The position numbers and the translations under genes are program-made. The notes beneath the pieces are model-generated. The model was not told the DNA's origin. It ran no database searches and was given only the letters and a program-made list of their open reading frames with translations. Below are positions 1 to 9,907 of a stretch of 64,000 nucleotides of DNA, piece by piece. How positions within the stretch are numbered: the stretch's first letter is position 1; the number at the start of each line of letters is the position of its first letter. Source of the stretch: Bacillus fungorum (GTDB lineage: Bacteria; Bacillota; Bacilli; Bacillales; Bacillaceae_G); assembly GCF_002746455.1 (NCBI RefSeq), contig NZ_NWUW01000006.1, forward strand, positions 213,176 to 277,175, written 5' to 3'.

Positions 1-1
1 C

Positions 2-580
<579 letters not shown>

Positions 581-621
581 TATTGCAAAATAAAAATCAA
601 TGAAATTAAGAGGGTGTGAAC

Positions 622-1473
622 GTGCCACAGTTTTTCTTAAACAAAAGATTAATTGTTTTGTTAGTTAGTATTATTCTTCTCGTGGCATTGATTGGAATCT
701 CATTGAAAGAACGGAACAGTTTAACATGGCCAGAGCAGTTTGTTAAAGACACTGTCGGTGTTGTAGAACGTGTATTCCAAAAGCCAGCGAAATACGTAGC
801 TGGATTCTTCGAAAATGTAGAGGATGTAAAGCGCACGTATGAAGAGAATAAAGAATTAAAAGCAAAATTAGATAACTATGCAAAGTTATCAGGTGACGTA
901 AAGCAATTAGAAGATGATAAAAAGAAGTTACAAGAGTTAACTGGTAAAAAAGAGCTAAATAGCGATTATACTGAAATTCCAGCAACTGTGGTTTCTCGTA
1001 ATCCAGATAAATGGTACGATTTAATTGGAATTGATAAAGGGGCACAGCAAGGAATTAAAAAAGATATGGCTGTAGTAACTTCACAAGGTTTAGTTGGACG
1101 AGTGAAAAGTGTATCTCAGTTTACATCATCAGTAGAGTTGTTAAGCTCTATGAGCCGAACAAATCGTGTTTCTGCTATCGTACAAGGTGATGAGAAAATC
1201 TTTGGATTGATTGAAGGTTACGACAAAGAAAAACACTTACTTCTTTTCACAAAGATTGGCTCGGATGCAAAGGTAAAGCCCGATCAACTAGTTGTAACAT
1301 CTGGACTTGGTGATATTTTCCCGAGAGGACTTGTAATTGGAACAATCGTGGATGTTCAGCCGGATCCATATGGTTTAACAAAAACAGCTTATGTAAAGCC
1401 AGCCGCTGATTTGAATGACGTAGAGCATATTATGGTTGCTAAACGTGAAACGCCTTCAGCGCCATTAGAATAG
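622..1473 (+). CDS. mreC: Rod shape-determining protein MreC
   Basis: Extracytoplasmic scaffold protein of the elongation machinery. One membrane-spanning segment near residues 9-27 is followed by a coiled coil rich in K and E (about 60-110) and the paired beta-barrel domain typical of MreC. A GTG at 616 would also open the frame, but it sits almost on the GAGGG ribosome-binding site at 610-614. The GTG at 622 (protein starting VPQFFLNKR) has normal spacing and gives 283 residues, a usual family length. It lies 41 bp after mreB and 14 bp before mreD, so it is probably cotranscribed with them. Confidence 0.95.
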   Translation: MPQFFLNKRLIVLLVSIILLVALIGISLKERNSLTWPEQFVKDTVGVVERVFQKPAKYVAGFFENVEDVKRTYEENKELKAKLDNYAKLSGDVKQLEDDKKKLQELTGKKELNSDYTEIPATVVSRNPDKWYDLIGIDKGAQQGIKKDMAVVTSQGLVGRVKSVSQFTSSVELLSSMSRTNRVSAIVQGDEKIFGLIEGYDKEKHLLLFTKIGSDAKVKPDQLVVTSGLGDIFPRGLVIGTIVDVQPDPYGLTKTAYVKPAADLNDVEHIMVAKRETPSAPLE

Positions 1474-1487
1474 GAGGGGGAGAAGAG

Positions 1488-2033
1488 ATGATGAAGATTT
1501 TAAAAAGAGCAGCTCTTCCTCTTTTGCTCCTTTTTGTTTTTCTATTTGAAAATATGTTTGCTACTATTGTTCCAACAGAGGTTTTTTGGAAAGACAGTAT
1601 AGCAGCACCTCATTTCTTTATCATTGTGTTATGTTTTGTTACTGTGTACTATAGTCCGGTCCAAGGGATTTATTACGGACTATTATTTGGGTTCTTATTT
1701 GATACCGTATACACAGAACTTGTCGGTATATATATTTTTGCATATCCGATTTTAGCTTATTTAGTTTATAGTGTGATGAAAGTACTACAATTGAATTTAT
1801 TTATTGTTGCTTCTATCGTACTAGCTAGCATTGTAGCATTAGAGTATTATGTGTATGGATTTTTAACTTTGTTAGGACGTACTCATATGTCGGCGTATGT
1901 CTTTTTCACAGATCGTCTCCTGTCTACTTTATTGCTAAATGCAATTTTCTTATTGATAGTTTGTTTCCCACTGAGACGATATTTAGTGCGTCTTTCAAAA
2001 GCGATGGAAGAAAAAGAAAAAAGGATTTTCTAA
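1488..2033 (+). CDS. mreD: Rod shape-determining protein MreD
   Basis: Small polytopic membrane partner of MreC and MreB in cell elongation. The 181-residue product is almost entirely hydrophobic, with about five membrane segments and a basic cytoplasmic tail (RRYLVRLSKAMEEKEKR). A strong GGAGGGGG ribosome-binding site precedes the ATG. The start could be the first or second of two adjacent ATG codons. Family assignment rests on topology, length and position between mreC and minC, because MreD sequences diverge strongly. Confidence 0.93.
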   Translation: MMKILKRAALPLLLLFVFLFENMFATIVPTEVFWKDSIAAPHFFIIVLCFVTVYYSPVQGIYYGLLFGFLFDTVYTELVGIYIFAYPILAYLVYSVMKVLQLNLFIVASIVLASIVALEYYVYGFLTLLGRTHMSAYVFFTDRLLSTLLLNAIFLLIVCFPLRRYLVRLSKAMEEKEKRIF

Positions 2034-2068
2034 TTTTATGTCGAATTGAATCGGTGGGGTGAACTTTG

Positions 2069-2755
2069 GTGGAAGAAAAAAAGCAACAAAATGTAATAAT
2101 AAAAGGGACAAAAGACGGAATAACGCTTCATTTAGATGATTGTTGTTCATTCTCTGAATTACTGAAAGAATTGGACGAAAAGCTTTCTACACATTACTAT
2201 GATGGTGATGGGCGCTCTTTAATTGAAGTGCATGTGAAAGTGGGAAATCGTTATTTAACAGAAGTCCAACAAGAAGAGATTCGTACGTTAATTCGTAATA
2301 AAAAGAATCTCGTTGTGGATTCAATTGAAAGTGATGTTATAACTAAAGCGGAAGCAATAGCATGGAAAGAAGAAACAGAAATTGTCCCTATTTCCAAAAT
2401 TGTTCGCTCTGGACAAGTTTTACATGTAAAAGGAAATTTATTGTTAATTGGAGATGTTAATCCAGGCGGAACGGTTATCGCTGGGGGGAATATTTTTGTC
2501 GTAGGATCATTAAGAGGAATTGCGCATGCTGGGTATTATGGGGATTCGGATGCTGTAATCGCTGCATCTGTTATGAACCCGATGCAACTTCGAATTAATG
2601 ATGTGGCAATGCGGGCTCCGGAAGAGAAAGAAGACGGAGCGGAGGCGGCAGAATGTGCGTATATTAATGAGAACAATCACATTGTTGTCGATCGACTGCA
2701 ACTTCTCACTCATCTTAGACCTAATTTAACAAAGTTAGAAAGGGGAATTGTATAG
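2069..2755 (+). CDS. minC: Septum site-determining protein MinC
   Basis: FtsZ polymerisation inhibitor that blocks polar septa together with MinD. The N-terminal domain (about 1-105) is followed by the C-terminal right-handed beta-helix domain, recognisable by the glycine-rich run around [18 protein letters not shown]. The frame also opens at a TTG at 2066, but the GTG at 2069 has better spacing from the GGTGGGG ribosome-binding site and gives 228 residues, the expected length. The gene ends 2 bp before minD starts, which suggests translational coupling. Confidence 0.95.
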   Translation: MEEKKQQNVIIKGTKDGITLHLDDCCSFSELLKELDEKLSTHYYDGDGRSLIEVHVKVGNRYLTEVQQEEIRTLIRNKKNLVVDSIESDVITKAEAIAWKEETEIVPISKIVRSGQVLHVKGNLLLIGDVNPGGTVIAGGNIFVVGSLRGIAHAGYYGDSDAVIAASVMNPMQLRINDVAMRAPEEKEDGAEAAECAYINENNHIVVDRLQLLTHLRPNLTKLERGIV

Positions 2756-2757
2756 CT

Positions 2758-3555
2758 GTGGGAGAGGCAATAGTAATTACATCTGGAAAAGGCGGTGTAG
2801 GTAAAACTACAACGTCTGCGAACATTGGTACAGCCCTAGCGTTATCTGGAAAGAAAGTGTGCTTAATTGACACAGATATCGGTCTTCGAAACTTAGACGT
2901 AGTAATGGGGCTGGAAAATCGTATTGTATTTGATCTTGTTGATGTCGTTGAAGGGCGTTGTCGTTTACCTCAGGCTCTTATTAAAGATAAACGTTTTGAT
3001 GATCTTTATTTATTACCTGCAGCACAAACGAGTGATAAATCAGCGGTAACACCTGAACAAATGGATGAATTAATACAAGTATTACGTCAAGATTATGATT
3101 ACATATTAATTGATTGTCCTGCGGGGATTGAGCAGGGATTTAAAAACGCGGTAGCTGGTGCGGATAAAGCAATCGTTGTTACGACGCCAGAAGTATCCTC
3201 AATGCGCGATGCAGATCGTATTATCGGGCTTTTAGAAAAAGAGGATATTGAACCACCGAAACTTGTTATTAACCGTGTGCGTAGTCATATGCTTCATGAA
3301 CAGGATATGTTAGATGTTGATGAAATCGTACGTACATTGTCAATCGAGCTTCTTGGTGTTGTAGAAGATGATGATGATGTTATTCGTGCTACAAATACAG
3401 GTGAACCTGTAGCGTTGCAACCGAGCGGAAAAGCAGCGTTAGCTTATCGTAATATTGCAAGACGCCTGTTGGGTGAGAATGTCCCATTACAAGCATTTGA
3501 ACAAGAAAAGGTATCGGTATTTACAAAGATGAAAAACTTCTTTGGGATCCGTTAA
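2758..3555 (+). CDS. minD: Septum site-determining protein MinD
   Basis: Membrane-associated ParA/MinD ATPase that recruits MinC to poles and septa. The deviant Walker A motif GKGGVGKTT is at about residues 10-18. The switch region DTDIGLRNLDVVMG follows, and the C-terminal amphipathic membrane-targeting helix (VFTKMKNFFGI) is intact. The start is GTG. The 265-residue length is standard. A strong hairpin terminator follows directly, closing the mreBCD-minCD unit. Confidence 0.97.
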   Translation: MGEAIVITSGKGGVGKTTTSANIGTALALSGKKVCLIDTDIGLRNLDVVMGLENRIVFDLVDVVEGRCRLPQALIKDKRFDDLYLLPAAQTSDKSAVTPEQMDELIQVLRQDYDYILIDCPAGIEQGFKNAVAGADKAIVVTTPEVSSMRDADRIIGLLEKEDIEPPKLVINRVRSHMLHEQDMLDVDEIVRTLSIELLGVVEDDDDVIRATNTGEPVALQPSGKAALAYRNIARRLLGENVPLQAFEQEKVSVFTKMKNFFGIR

Positions 3556-3593
3556 AAGCACTTCGCATATTTGCGGAGTGCTTTCTTTTTTCT
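3555..3593 (+). terminator. Rho-independent terminator after minD
   Basis: The arms AAAGCACTTCGCA and TTGCGGAGTGCTTT pair around a short loop, and a T-rich tract follows. The hairpin overlaps the end of minD and separates this operon from spoIVFA. Confidence 0.85.
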
Positions 3594-3599
3594 TCACAC

Positions 3600-3628
3600 G
3601 CATATCTTCCTTTTCTAGCTCATACATA
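3600..3628 (+). promoter_or_regulatory. Candidate sigma-E promoter for spoIVFAB
   Basis: GCATATC at 3600-3606, a 14-bp spacer and CATACATA at 3621-3628 closely resemble the B. subtilis sigma-E consensus (an ATAT-type -35 and CATACA-type -10). Mother-cell control by sigma-E is established for the B. subtilis spoIVF operon. The match here is by eye. Confidence 0.55.
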
Positions 3629-3688
3629 TGTACAAACTGTATACAGCTGTTTCTATTTAAATTAGCTTAACGAAAGAAAGGAGACAGT

Positions 3689-4435
3689 ATGAAGAATAGA
3701 CGTGTAGAAGAAATTAAAAAACGGATTGCGAAGAGGAAGGCAGAGCAAGAAAGGGTGGAGGAAGAGCAGTATTTTGCTGGAGGGAATTTTGAGAGTGAAA
3801 CAGTATTTATTGAAGATGGAGAAAAGGAAATTCATCCTTTGTTTCGAAAAGAAGTATTTTTCTTTAAAGTTTTATTATCAGCAATATTAGTTCTTTCTGT
3901 CGCTATTTTATATAAGAATGCCCCCCCTTCTTTCGACGGTGCTAAAGCTGTTACAGAAAAAGTGATGAAAGAAGAATTTCAGTTTGCTACTGTAGCGAAA
4001 TGGTACGAAAAGCAGTTTGGAAAACCTCTCGTATTCTATTCGCCTAATGAGAAAAAAGAAGAAACTATTCAGCAAAAAGATTATGCAATTCCTGCTTCTG
4101 GAAAGGTGATGCAAGGGTTTCAAAAAAATGGCCAAGGTGTATTTGTTCAAACAGCTACAAATGCAACTGTTGAGTCAGTGAATGAAGGGCTAGTTGTTTT
4201 TGCAGGAAAGAAAGAGGAACTTGGTAATACAGTTCAAATTCAGCATGCAGATGGCACGGAGTCATGGTATGCAAATTTAAATGATATGTCAGTGAAATTA
4301 TATGATTACGTTTCAAAGAAACAAAAAATTGGAACGGTGAGTAATGATACAAATGATAAAAATGGTAAGTTTTATTTCGCAATAAAAAAGGATGAAAAAT
4401 TTATTGACCCGATTCAGGTGATTTCATTTGATTAA
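3689..4435 (+). CDS. spoIVFA: Stage IV sporulation protein FA (SpoIVFB regulator)
   Basis: Mother-cell membrane protein that, with BofA, holds the SpoIVFB protease inactive in the outer forespore membrane until engulfment is complete. A charged N-terminal cytoplasmic region is followed by one membrane segment (about 57-76) and a LytM/M23-like domain (about 130-245). The domain lacks the zinc ligands of active M23 peptidases: NGQGVFVQ and FYFAIKK stand where the histidine motifs would be. This fits a regulatory role. The last 8 bp overlap spoIVFB, as expected for coupled translation. Confidence 0.93.
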   Translation: MKNRRVEEIKKRIAKRKAEQERVEEEQYFAGGNFESETVFIEDGEKEIHPLFRKEVFFFKVLLSAILVLSVAILYKNAPPSFDGAKAVTEKVMKEEFQFATVAKWYEKQFGKPLVFYSPNEKKEETIQQKDYAIPASGKVMQGFQKNGQGVFVQTATNATVESVNEGLVVFAGKKEELGNTVQIQHADGTESWYANLNDMSVKLYDYVSKKQKIGTVSNDTNDKNGKFYFAIKKDEKFIDPIQVISFD

Positions 4436-5288
4436 ATATAGAGATGTTTTAACGAAGATTTCAGTGCATCCGTTGTTTTGGGTTATTATTGTCATTGGTA
4501 TTTTTACGGCACGTTTTAAAGAGTTATTATTGTTATTTTGTATCGTTCTCATCCATGAACTTGGGCACGCTTTTGCAGCGGCACACTATAATTGGCGTAT
4601 TAAAAAGATTCAACTTTTACCGTTTGGTGGTGTAGCTGAGCTTGAGGAACATGGGAATAAGTCATTGAAAGAGGAGCTTGTTGTCGTAATTGCAGGACCT
4701 ATTCAACATATTTGGATGATGGCGGTAGGCTATATGTTGTTTGAAGCTGGTTGGCTTCATGCGGAATTATATTATTTCTTTATGTGGAATAATATAATTA
4801 TTTTAGCATTTAATTTACTACCTATTTGGCCGCTTGATGGTGGAAAAGTATTGTTTAACGTATTATCATATCGTTTTCCTTATTTACAAGCACATGAAAA
4901 GATGATGAAATTATCATGTGTTTTTTTTAGTGTAATACTAGTGTGGCAGTTACTTTGGAATAGTAACAATATTATGATGTGGGTACTACTCATATTTTTA
5001 GCAGTATCGTTATATCAAGAATGGAAACAAAGACGGTATGCCTTTATGCGTTTTTTATTAGAACGTTATTATGGGAACAAAAGGGGAATTGAAAAGATTG
5101 CACCTATTGAGGTGAAAACGGAAGATCGTTTATATACAATCTTCACAAAATTTCGTAGAGGGTATAAGCACTCTATTATCGTCCATGGAAAATATAAAGA
5201 ACATTATACATTGGATGAAAATGAATTGCTCTATGCGTATTTTACTGAAAAACGAACAACATCATCTGTTGAAGAATTAATCGGTTAG
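4428..5288 (+). CDS. spoIVFB: Stage IV sporulation protein FB, site-2 intramembrane protease
   Basis: Metalloprotease that cleaves pro-sigma-K in the membrane during late sporulation. The catalytic HELGH motif falls at residues 43-47 (H43, E44, H47), and the third ligand is D137 in the motif WPLDGG. These are the positions known from the B. subtilis enzyme. Several membrane segments are followed by a cytoplasmic C-terminal CBS-like region. The start is TTG and overlaps the end of spoIVFA. The gene ends at a weak hairpin terminator. Confidence 0.95.
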   Translation: MIKYRDVLTKISVHPLFWVIIVIGIFTARFKELLLLFCIVLIHELGHAFAAAHYNWRIKKIQLLPFGGVAELEEHGNKSLKEELVVVIAGPIQHIWMMAVGYMLFEAGWLHAELYYFFMWNNIIILAFNLLPIWPLDGGKVLFNVLSYRFPYLQAHEKMMKLSCVFFSVILVWQLLWNSNNIMMWVLLIFLAVSLYQEWKQRRYAFMRFLLERYYGNKRGIEKIAPIEVKTEDRLYTIFTKFRRGYKHSIIVHGKYKEHYTLDENELLYAYFTEKRTTSSVEELIG

Positions 5289-5314
5289 TGTTGACGTTAG
5301 CACTAACCTTTTAT
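5282..5314 (+). terminator. Terminator after spoIVFB
   Basis: GGTTAGTG and CACTAACC form an eight-pair stem with a partly paired loop. The TTTTATTATT tract that follows is not a pure T run, so termination may be incomplete. Confidence 0.6.
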
Positions 5315-5355
5315 TATTGTAAAAGCAAAGAAGATTATAAAGTGAGGAAATAATT

Positions 5356-6744
5356 TTGAAAACGTTATATATGAACTACGCTGGATCGGAAAAACGCGTT
5401 GCAATTGAAGAGAAGAAGAAAATTGTTGAGTTTTTATGGAAACGAAATGAAGAACAAGAGATTGTTGGACATATTTATGTTGGACGTATCGTAAGGACAA
5501 TAGCTGGAATGAACGCAGCTTTTGTAAACATCGGTTTAGAAAAACATGCGTATCTTTCATACGATGACGTACCATCTTCTTATCGTATACATGAAGGGCA
5601 AGCGGTACTCGTACAAGTTGTGAAAGAGGCAATTGATACGAAAGGGCCGAAATTGACAGCGAACATAGAATTTACCGGGAAATATGTCGTTTATATGCCA
5701 TATGATGAAATGCGCGCGGTTTCTCGGAAAATAAAAAACAATAAAAGAAGGCAACAATTACTCCAAATTGAGGTAGAAGGGACAGGTGGTTACATTTTCC
5801 GCTCTGCTTCTGAAAAAGGAGAAATTGAAGAAATACAAGCTGAAATGCAAAGGTTACAGCAGTTATATGAAGAGTTGAAAAGAAAAGAGAGCCAAGGAAA
5901 GGCACCGTTACTACTTCATCGACCAGCTACCTTTTTAGATCGTGTATTTCAAGAAAATCCGATTGAAACGATTGAAAAAGTAGTTGTAGATACAAGAAGT
6001 ATAGTAAAAGAACTAGAAGAAAAAGTCGGAAAAGAAAAAGTGTCTTTTTATAATGAAAAGTCTTCGATGTTTAATCATTTTGGAATAGAACGCGAAATCG
6101 AGAAAGCACTTCAAAAAATTGTGTGGCTCCCAAATGGTGCTTATTTAATTGTGGAACAAATGGAGACGATGACTGTAATTGATGTGAATACGGGCAAGTT
6201 TACTGGAAAACAGAATTTACAAGATACAGTTCTTCGTACAAATGAAGTGGCAGCTGAAGAGATTGCACGCCAATTAAGACTGCGTGATATCGGTGGTATG
6301 ATATTAATTGATTTTATTAATATGAAAAGAAGAGAAGATAAAGAAAAGGTAAGAGAATGTCTCATCGCTGCTATGCAAAATGATCGCACATATACAAGAG
6401 TGCTCGGATTCACAGAGTTAGGGATTTTAGAGATGACACGTAAACGTAAAAAACATTCTTTACGCGACGTATTACTAGAAGAGTGTGTACCGTGCAAAGC
6501 GACGGGGTGTGTAATGTCGTATGAAACAATTGCGTATGAGCTAGAGAGAGAACTAATCACATATGGCAATATAGAAGATGAGGCAGTATTAATTGCTGCA
6601 CCTAAAGAACTGCAAAAACAATTTTTGCAAAAAGAATTACAAAAAAATATTCCATTTGAAATTTATTTCAAAGATGATATGATCGAAAAGTATGCAATTA
6701 TCCGTTTTGGAAGTAAAAAAGAAATTGTAGAACGGAGAAAATAG
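5356..6744 (+). CDS. rng: Ribonuclease E/G family endoribonuclease (RNase G type)
   Basis: Single-strand endoribonuclease family acting in RNA processing and decay. An S1-like RNA-binding region lies near residues 35-110. The DNase I-like catalytic domain carries D276 (in VIDVNTGKF) and D319 (in LIDFINM), which match the metal-binding aspartates of RNase E. A Cys-rich zinc-link motif CVPCKATGC lies at about 377-385. The 462 residues fit RNase G rather than the longer RNase E. The start is TTG. B. subtilis lacks this family between spoIVFB and rplU, so this is a difference in the RNA-decay machinery. Confidence 0.92.
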   Translation: MKTLYMNYAGSEKRVAIEEKKKIVEFLWKRNEEQEIVGHIYVGRIVRTIAGMNAAFVNIGLEKHAYLSYDDVPSSYRIHEGQAVLVQVVKEAIDTKGPKLTANIEFTGKYVVYMPYDEMRAVSRKIKNNKRRQQLLQIEVEGTGGYIFRSASEKGEIEEIQAEMQRLQQLYEELKRKESQGKAPLLLHRPATFLDRVFQENPIETIEKVVVDTRSIVKELEEKVGKEKVSFYNEKSSMFNHFGIEREIEKALQKIVWLPNGAYLIVEQMETMTVIDVNTGKFTGKQNLQDTVLRTNEVAAEEIARQLRLRDIGGMILIDFINMKRREDKEKVRECLIAAMQNDRTYTRVLGFTELGILEMTRKRKKHSLRDVLLEECVPCKATGCVMSYETIAYELERELITYGNIEDEAVLIAAPKELQKQFLQKELQKNIPFEIYFKDDMIEKYAIIRFGSKKEIVERRK

Positions 6745-6759
6745 TTAGTAGAACTTTCA

Positions 6760-6789
6760 TTGACAATAGTCAATGAATTATGGTAACAT
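6760..6789 (+). promoter_or_regulatory. Promoter of the rplU-prp-rpmA operon
   Basis: TTGACA at 6760-6765 and TAACAT at 6784-6789 are separated by 18 bp. They lie directly upstream of the L21 leader. The -35 is perfect and the -10 is moderate. Confidence 0.65.
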
Positions 6790-6799
6790 CTTTATGTTA

Positions 6800-6898
6800 T
6801 AGTTTATAGCACCTAAACGGCTATATGCTACAACCGCACAAGACAGGTTCCCTAAAGGCATTTATGTCTACCTCGTTTTTGGCGAGTCTTAGTAATTA
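6800..6898 (+). promoter_or_regulatory. Ribosomal protein L21 leader (cis-regulatory RNA)
   Basis: The 5' untranslated region of rplU carries the conserved block AAGACAGGTTCC, then GCATTTATGTCTACCTC, and a small hairpin CTCGTTTTTGGCGAG. This matches the L21 leader motif of Firmicutes, thought to mediate autoregulation by L21. Exact ends are uncertain. An Rfam L21_leader covariance search would settle it. Confidence 0.8.
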
Positions 6899-6913
6899 AG
6901 AGGAGGTGCAAGT

Positions 6914-7222
6914 ATGTACGCAATTATCGAAACAGGTGGAAAACAAATTAAAGTTGAAGCTGGTCAAGCAATCTACATTGAAAAATTAGATGTTGAAGCT
7001 GGTGAAACTGTTACTTTTGACAAAGTTCTTTTCGTTGGTGGCGAAAACGTTAAAGTTGGTAGCCCAGTTGTAGAAGGTGCAACAGTTACTGCGAAAGTTG
7101 AAAAACAAGGTCGCGCTAAGAAAATCATCGTTTTCAAATACAAAGCGAAAAAGAACAATCGTAAGAAACAAGGTCATCGTCAACCTTACACTAAGCTAGT
7201 TGTTGAAGCTATCAACGCTTAA
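6914..7222 (+). CDS. rplU: 50S ribosomal protein L21
   Basis: Structural protein of the large ribosomal subunit that binds 23S rRNA. The 102-residue product begins [11 protein letters not shown], the family hallmark, and its basic C-terminal half ([16 protein letters not shown]) contacts rRNA. GAGGAGGTG is the ribosome-binding site. It is the first gene of the rplU-prp-rpmA operon and is preceded by the L21 leader. Confidence 0.98.
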
Positions 7223-7233
7223 TCTAGGTTAAC

Positions 7234-7578
7234 ATGATTAAAATTACGATAAGTCGCACGAAATTAGGAAGTATCCAATCATTTAAAATGACTGGACATG
7301 CCGATTATGCGCCACATGGACAAGATCTTGTCTGTGCTGGAACTACAGCGGTTGTGTTTGGTTCTATAAATGCAGTGGAAGAACTTTGTAATGTGCAGGC
7401 AACTATTGAACTCGGAAGTGATGGAGGATTCTTAACGTATGAATTGCCTAATGATTTAGACGTTCATACAGCAGAAAAAGCACAAACGCTTTTAGAGGGA
7501 TTGGTTGTTTCGCTTAAGACGATCGAACTTGATTACGGAAAGTATATCCGTTTAATAGAAAAAGTGCAGGAGGTGTAA
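7234..7578 (+). CDS. prp: Ribosomal-processing cysteine protease Prp
   Basis: Cysteine protease that removes the N-terminal extension of ribosomal protein L27 in Firmicutes. The catalytic pair H22 (TGHADYAPHG) and C34 (LVCAGTTAV) is present at the positions known for the S. aureus enzyme. It lies 11 bp after rplU and 3 bp before rpmA, so enzyme and substrate are made together. The B. subtilis homologue is YsxB. The 114-residue length is typical. Confidence 0.95.
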   Translation: MIKITISRTKLGSIQSFKMTGHADYAPHGQDLVCAGTTAVVFGSINAVEELCNVQATIELGSDGGFLTYELPNDLDVHTAEKAQTLLEGLVVSLKTIELDYGKYIRLIEKVQEV

Positions 7579-7581
7579 CGT

Positions 7582-7872
7582 ATGTTAAGATTAGATCTTC
7601 AGTTTTTCGCATCTAAGAAAGGTGTAGGTAGTACAAAGAACGGTCGTGACTCTCAGTCAAAACGTCTTGGTGCTAAACGCGCAGATGGTCAAACGGTTTC
7701 AGGTGGTTCAATTCTTTACCGTCAACGCGGTACAAAAATTTATCCAGGTGTTAACGTTGGTCGTGGTGGCGATGACACTTTATACGCGAAAGTTGACGGC
7801 GTAGTACGCTTTGAGCGTCTTGGCCGTGACCGCAAACAAGTGAGCGTATATCCTGTTGCTCAAGAAGCATAA
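7582..7872 (+). CDS. rpmA: 50S ribosomal protein L27 (precursor with cleavable N-terminus)
   Basis: Large-subunit protein whose N-terminus reaches the peptidyl transferase centre. The product starts [14 protein letters not shown]: the first nine residues form the Firmicute extension, which Prp is known to cut after the FF pair, exposing ASKKG. The rest is the standard basic L27 fold ([15 protein letters not shown]). The gene closes the operon and is followed by a terminator. Confidence 0.98.
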   Translation: MLRLDLQFFASKKGVGSTKNGRDSQSKRLGAKRADGQTVSGGSILYRQRGTKIYPGVNVGRGGDDTLYAKVDGVVRFERLGRDRKQVSVYPVAQEA

Positions 7873-7882
7873 GAACTCACGG

Positions 7883-7917
7883 AAAACTCTAACCTGAGTG
7901 CAGGTTAGAGTTTTTCT
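7883..7917 (+). terminator. Rho-independent terminator after rpmA
   Basis: AAAACTCTAACCTG pairs with CAGGTTAGAGTTTT across a four-base loop, followed by T residues. It separates the ribosomal operon from spo0B. Confidence 0.9.
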
Positions 7918-7935
7918 ATATTAAGGGGTATCTAA

Positions 7936-8484
7936 ATGAATGAAAAATGGACAATTATAGATGCATTGCGCCATTCAAGACATGATTGGCTCAATCGTAT
8001 GCAGATGGTGAAAGGAAACCTTTCCCTTGGAAAAGTGGAAGAAATTCATAGTCTCATCGATCGTTTTGTCCAAGAAGCGAGACAAGAATCCAATCTGATG
8101 GGGCTATCGATGCCTTTATTTTCAGAGTGGATTTTAACATATAATTGGAAACAGCAGCCGTGCTTATTGGAGTACGAAGTATTAGGGAAATTACATAACT
8201 TATCTCACCTAGATGAGACTGTATGTACATGGACGAATCAGTTTTTCTCAATGCTTCAGCATAGTTTAGACGTATATGTTGAAAATTATGTTTGTATCAC
8301 AATTGAATGTGACACGGAGAATGCTCGTTTCTTTTTTGATTTTCGTGGTAAGCTAACGAGTGTAGAAGAACTACAGAATTGGCTTGCGAACCAAAACAAT
8401 AAATGGTATTCCATTTCTTATACAGTACGAGACGAAGAAGTCTCAGTTATATTACAACCAATTGAAAAAAGTGTGGTGAAATAA
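7936..8484 (+). CDS. spo0B: Sporulation initiation phosphotransferase Spo0B
   Basis: Phosphotransferase that passes phosphate from Spo0F to Spo0A in the sporulation phosphorelay. The phosphorylated histidine is H16 in the helix motif [10 protein letters not shown], equivalent to H30 of B. subtilis Spo0B. The 182-residue product has the short four-helix-bundle and degenerate kinase-like C-terminal layout of the family. Its stop overlaps the obg start by one base (TAATG), so the two genes are translationally coupled, as in B. subtilis. Confidence 0.94.
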   Translation: MNEKWTIIDALRHSRHDWLNRMQMVKGNLSLGKVEEIHSLIDRFVQEARQESNLMGLSMPLFSEWILTYNWKQQPCLLEYEVLGKLHNLSHLDETVCTWTNQFFSMLQHSLDVYVENYVCITIECDTENARFFFDFRGKLTSVEELQNWLANQNNKWYSISYTVRDEEVSVILQPIEKSVVK

Positions 8485-9770
8485 TGTTTGTAGATCAGGT
8501 CAAGATATATGTAAAAGGCGGCGACGGTGGTAACGGAATGGTTGCGTATCGTCGTGAGAAGTATGTACCTAAAGGTGGCCCAGCAGGTGGCGACGGTGGT
8601 AAAGGTGCAGATGTTGTTTTCGTTGTTGAGGAAGGCTTACGTACATTAATGGACTTCCGCTACCAACGTCATTTCAAAGCTGATCGTGGTCAGCATGGAA
8701 TGAGTAAAGGTCAGCACGGACGTAAATCTGAAGATTTACTTGTAAAGGTTCCACCAGGAACAGTAGTAAAAGATGAAAAAACTGGGCAAATTCTTGCCGA
8801 TTTAGTAACGCATGGACAAACTGCTGTAATTGCAAAAGGTGGCCGCGGTGGCCGTGGTAACTCACGTTTCGCAACAGCTACGAACCCAGCGCCAGAAATC
8901 GCTGAGAACGGGGAACCAGGTCAAGAGCGTGATGTCATTCTAGAACTTAAAGTACTAGCAGACGTTGGACTTGTTGGATTCCCAAGTGTAGGTAAATCTA
9001 CATTATTATCTGTTGTATCATCAGCGCGTCCGAAAATTGCAGAGTATCACTTTACAACAATCGTTCCAAATCTTGGTGTTGTTGAAACTGGTGATAACCG
9101 CAGCTTCGTTATGGCTGACCTTCCTGGGCTAATTGAAGGCGCACATGCTGGCGTTGGACTTGGGCACCAATTCTTACGTCATATTGAGCGTACGCGTGTA
9201 ATCGTGCATGTTATTGATATGTCTGGTTTAGAAGGCCGTGATCCATATGAAGATTACGTAACGATTAATAACGAATTAAAAGAATACAATCTTCGCTTAA
9301 CTGAGCGTCCACAAGTTGTTGTTGCAAACAAAATGGATATGCCAGATGCAGAAGAGAACTTACAAGGCTTTAAAGAGAAAGTGGGAGACGAAGTAAAAAT
9401 CTTCCCAATCTCAGCTGTAACGAAACAAGGTGTTCGTGACTTACTGTTTGAAGTAGCGAACTTAATAGAAACAACACCTGAATTCCCGATACATGAAGTT
9501 GCGGATGAGTCTGACACAAGTGTAATGTACAAATTTGATACTGAAGGTGTTAAATTTGAAATTACACGTGAAAGTGATGGCACGTTTGTTATCTCTGGTT
9601 ACGATATCGAGAAAACATTCAAGATGACAGACTTCTCACGTGATGAATCTATACGTCGTTTCGCTCGTCAAATGCGCGGAATGGGTATTGATGAAGCGCT
9701 TCGTGCACGTGGTGCAAAAGACGGAGATATTGTAAAAATTCTTGAATATGAATTTGAATTTATCGACTAA
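8484..9770 (+). CDS. obg: GTPase Obg (CgtA)
   Basis: Essential ribosome-assembly GTPase also linked to stress and sporulation control. The glycine-rich Obg fold (about 1-158) is followed by the G domain with G1 [10 protein letters not shown]3 DLPGL and G4 NKMD, then the C-terminal OCT domain (about 345-425). The length of 428 residues is standard. The start ATG overlaps the spo0B stop. A strong terminator follows. Confidence 0.98.
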   Translation: MFVDQVKIYVKGGDGGNGMVAYRREKYVPKGGPAGGDGGKGADVVFVVEEGLRTLMDFRYQRHFKADRGQHGMSKGQHGRKSEDLLVKVPPGTVVKDEKTGQILADLVTHGQTAVIAKGGRGGRGNSRFATATNPAPEIAENGEPGQERDVILELKVLADVGLVGFPSVGKSTLLSVVSSARPKIAEYHFTTIVPNLGVVETGDNRSFVMADLPGLIEGAHAGVGLGHQFLRHIERTRVIVHVIDMSGLEGRDPYEDYVTINNELKEYNLRLTERPQVVVANKMDMPDAEENLQGFKEKVGDEVKIFPISAVTKQGVRDLLFEVANLIETTPEFPIHEVADESDTSVMYKFDTEGVKFEITRESDGTFVISGYDIEKTFKMTDFSRDESIRRFARQMRGMGIDEALRARGAKDGDIVKILEYEFEFID

Positions 9771-9800
9771 GACTGCCGAAATATGGCAGTCTTTTTTTTA
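9768..9800 (+). terminator. Rho-independent terminator after obg
   Basis: AAGACTGCC and GGCAGTCTT pair around a seven-base loop, followed by a run of eight T residues. Confidence 0.92.
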
Positions 9801-9907
9801 TCGTAAAAGTCTGATTCGTACAGGGAAAAATCCCCACTAATTTAATTTTCAATTTATAATAGAAAAGGAGTGGTTTTAGAAGAATTTTTTATGGGGAGAA
9901 AACGAAC

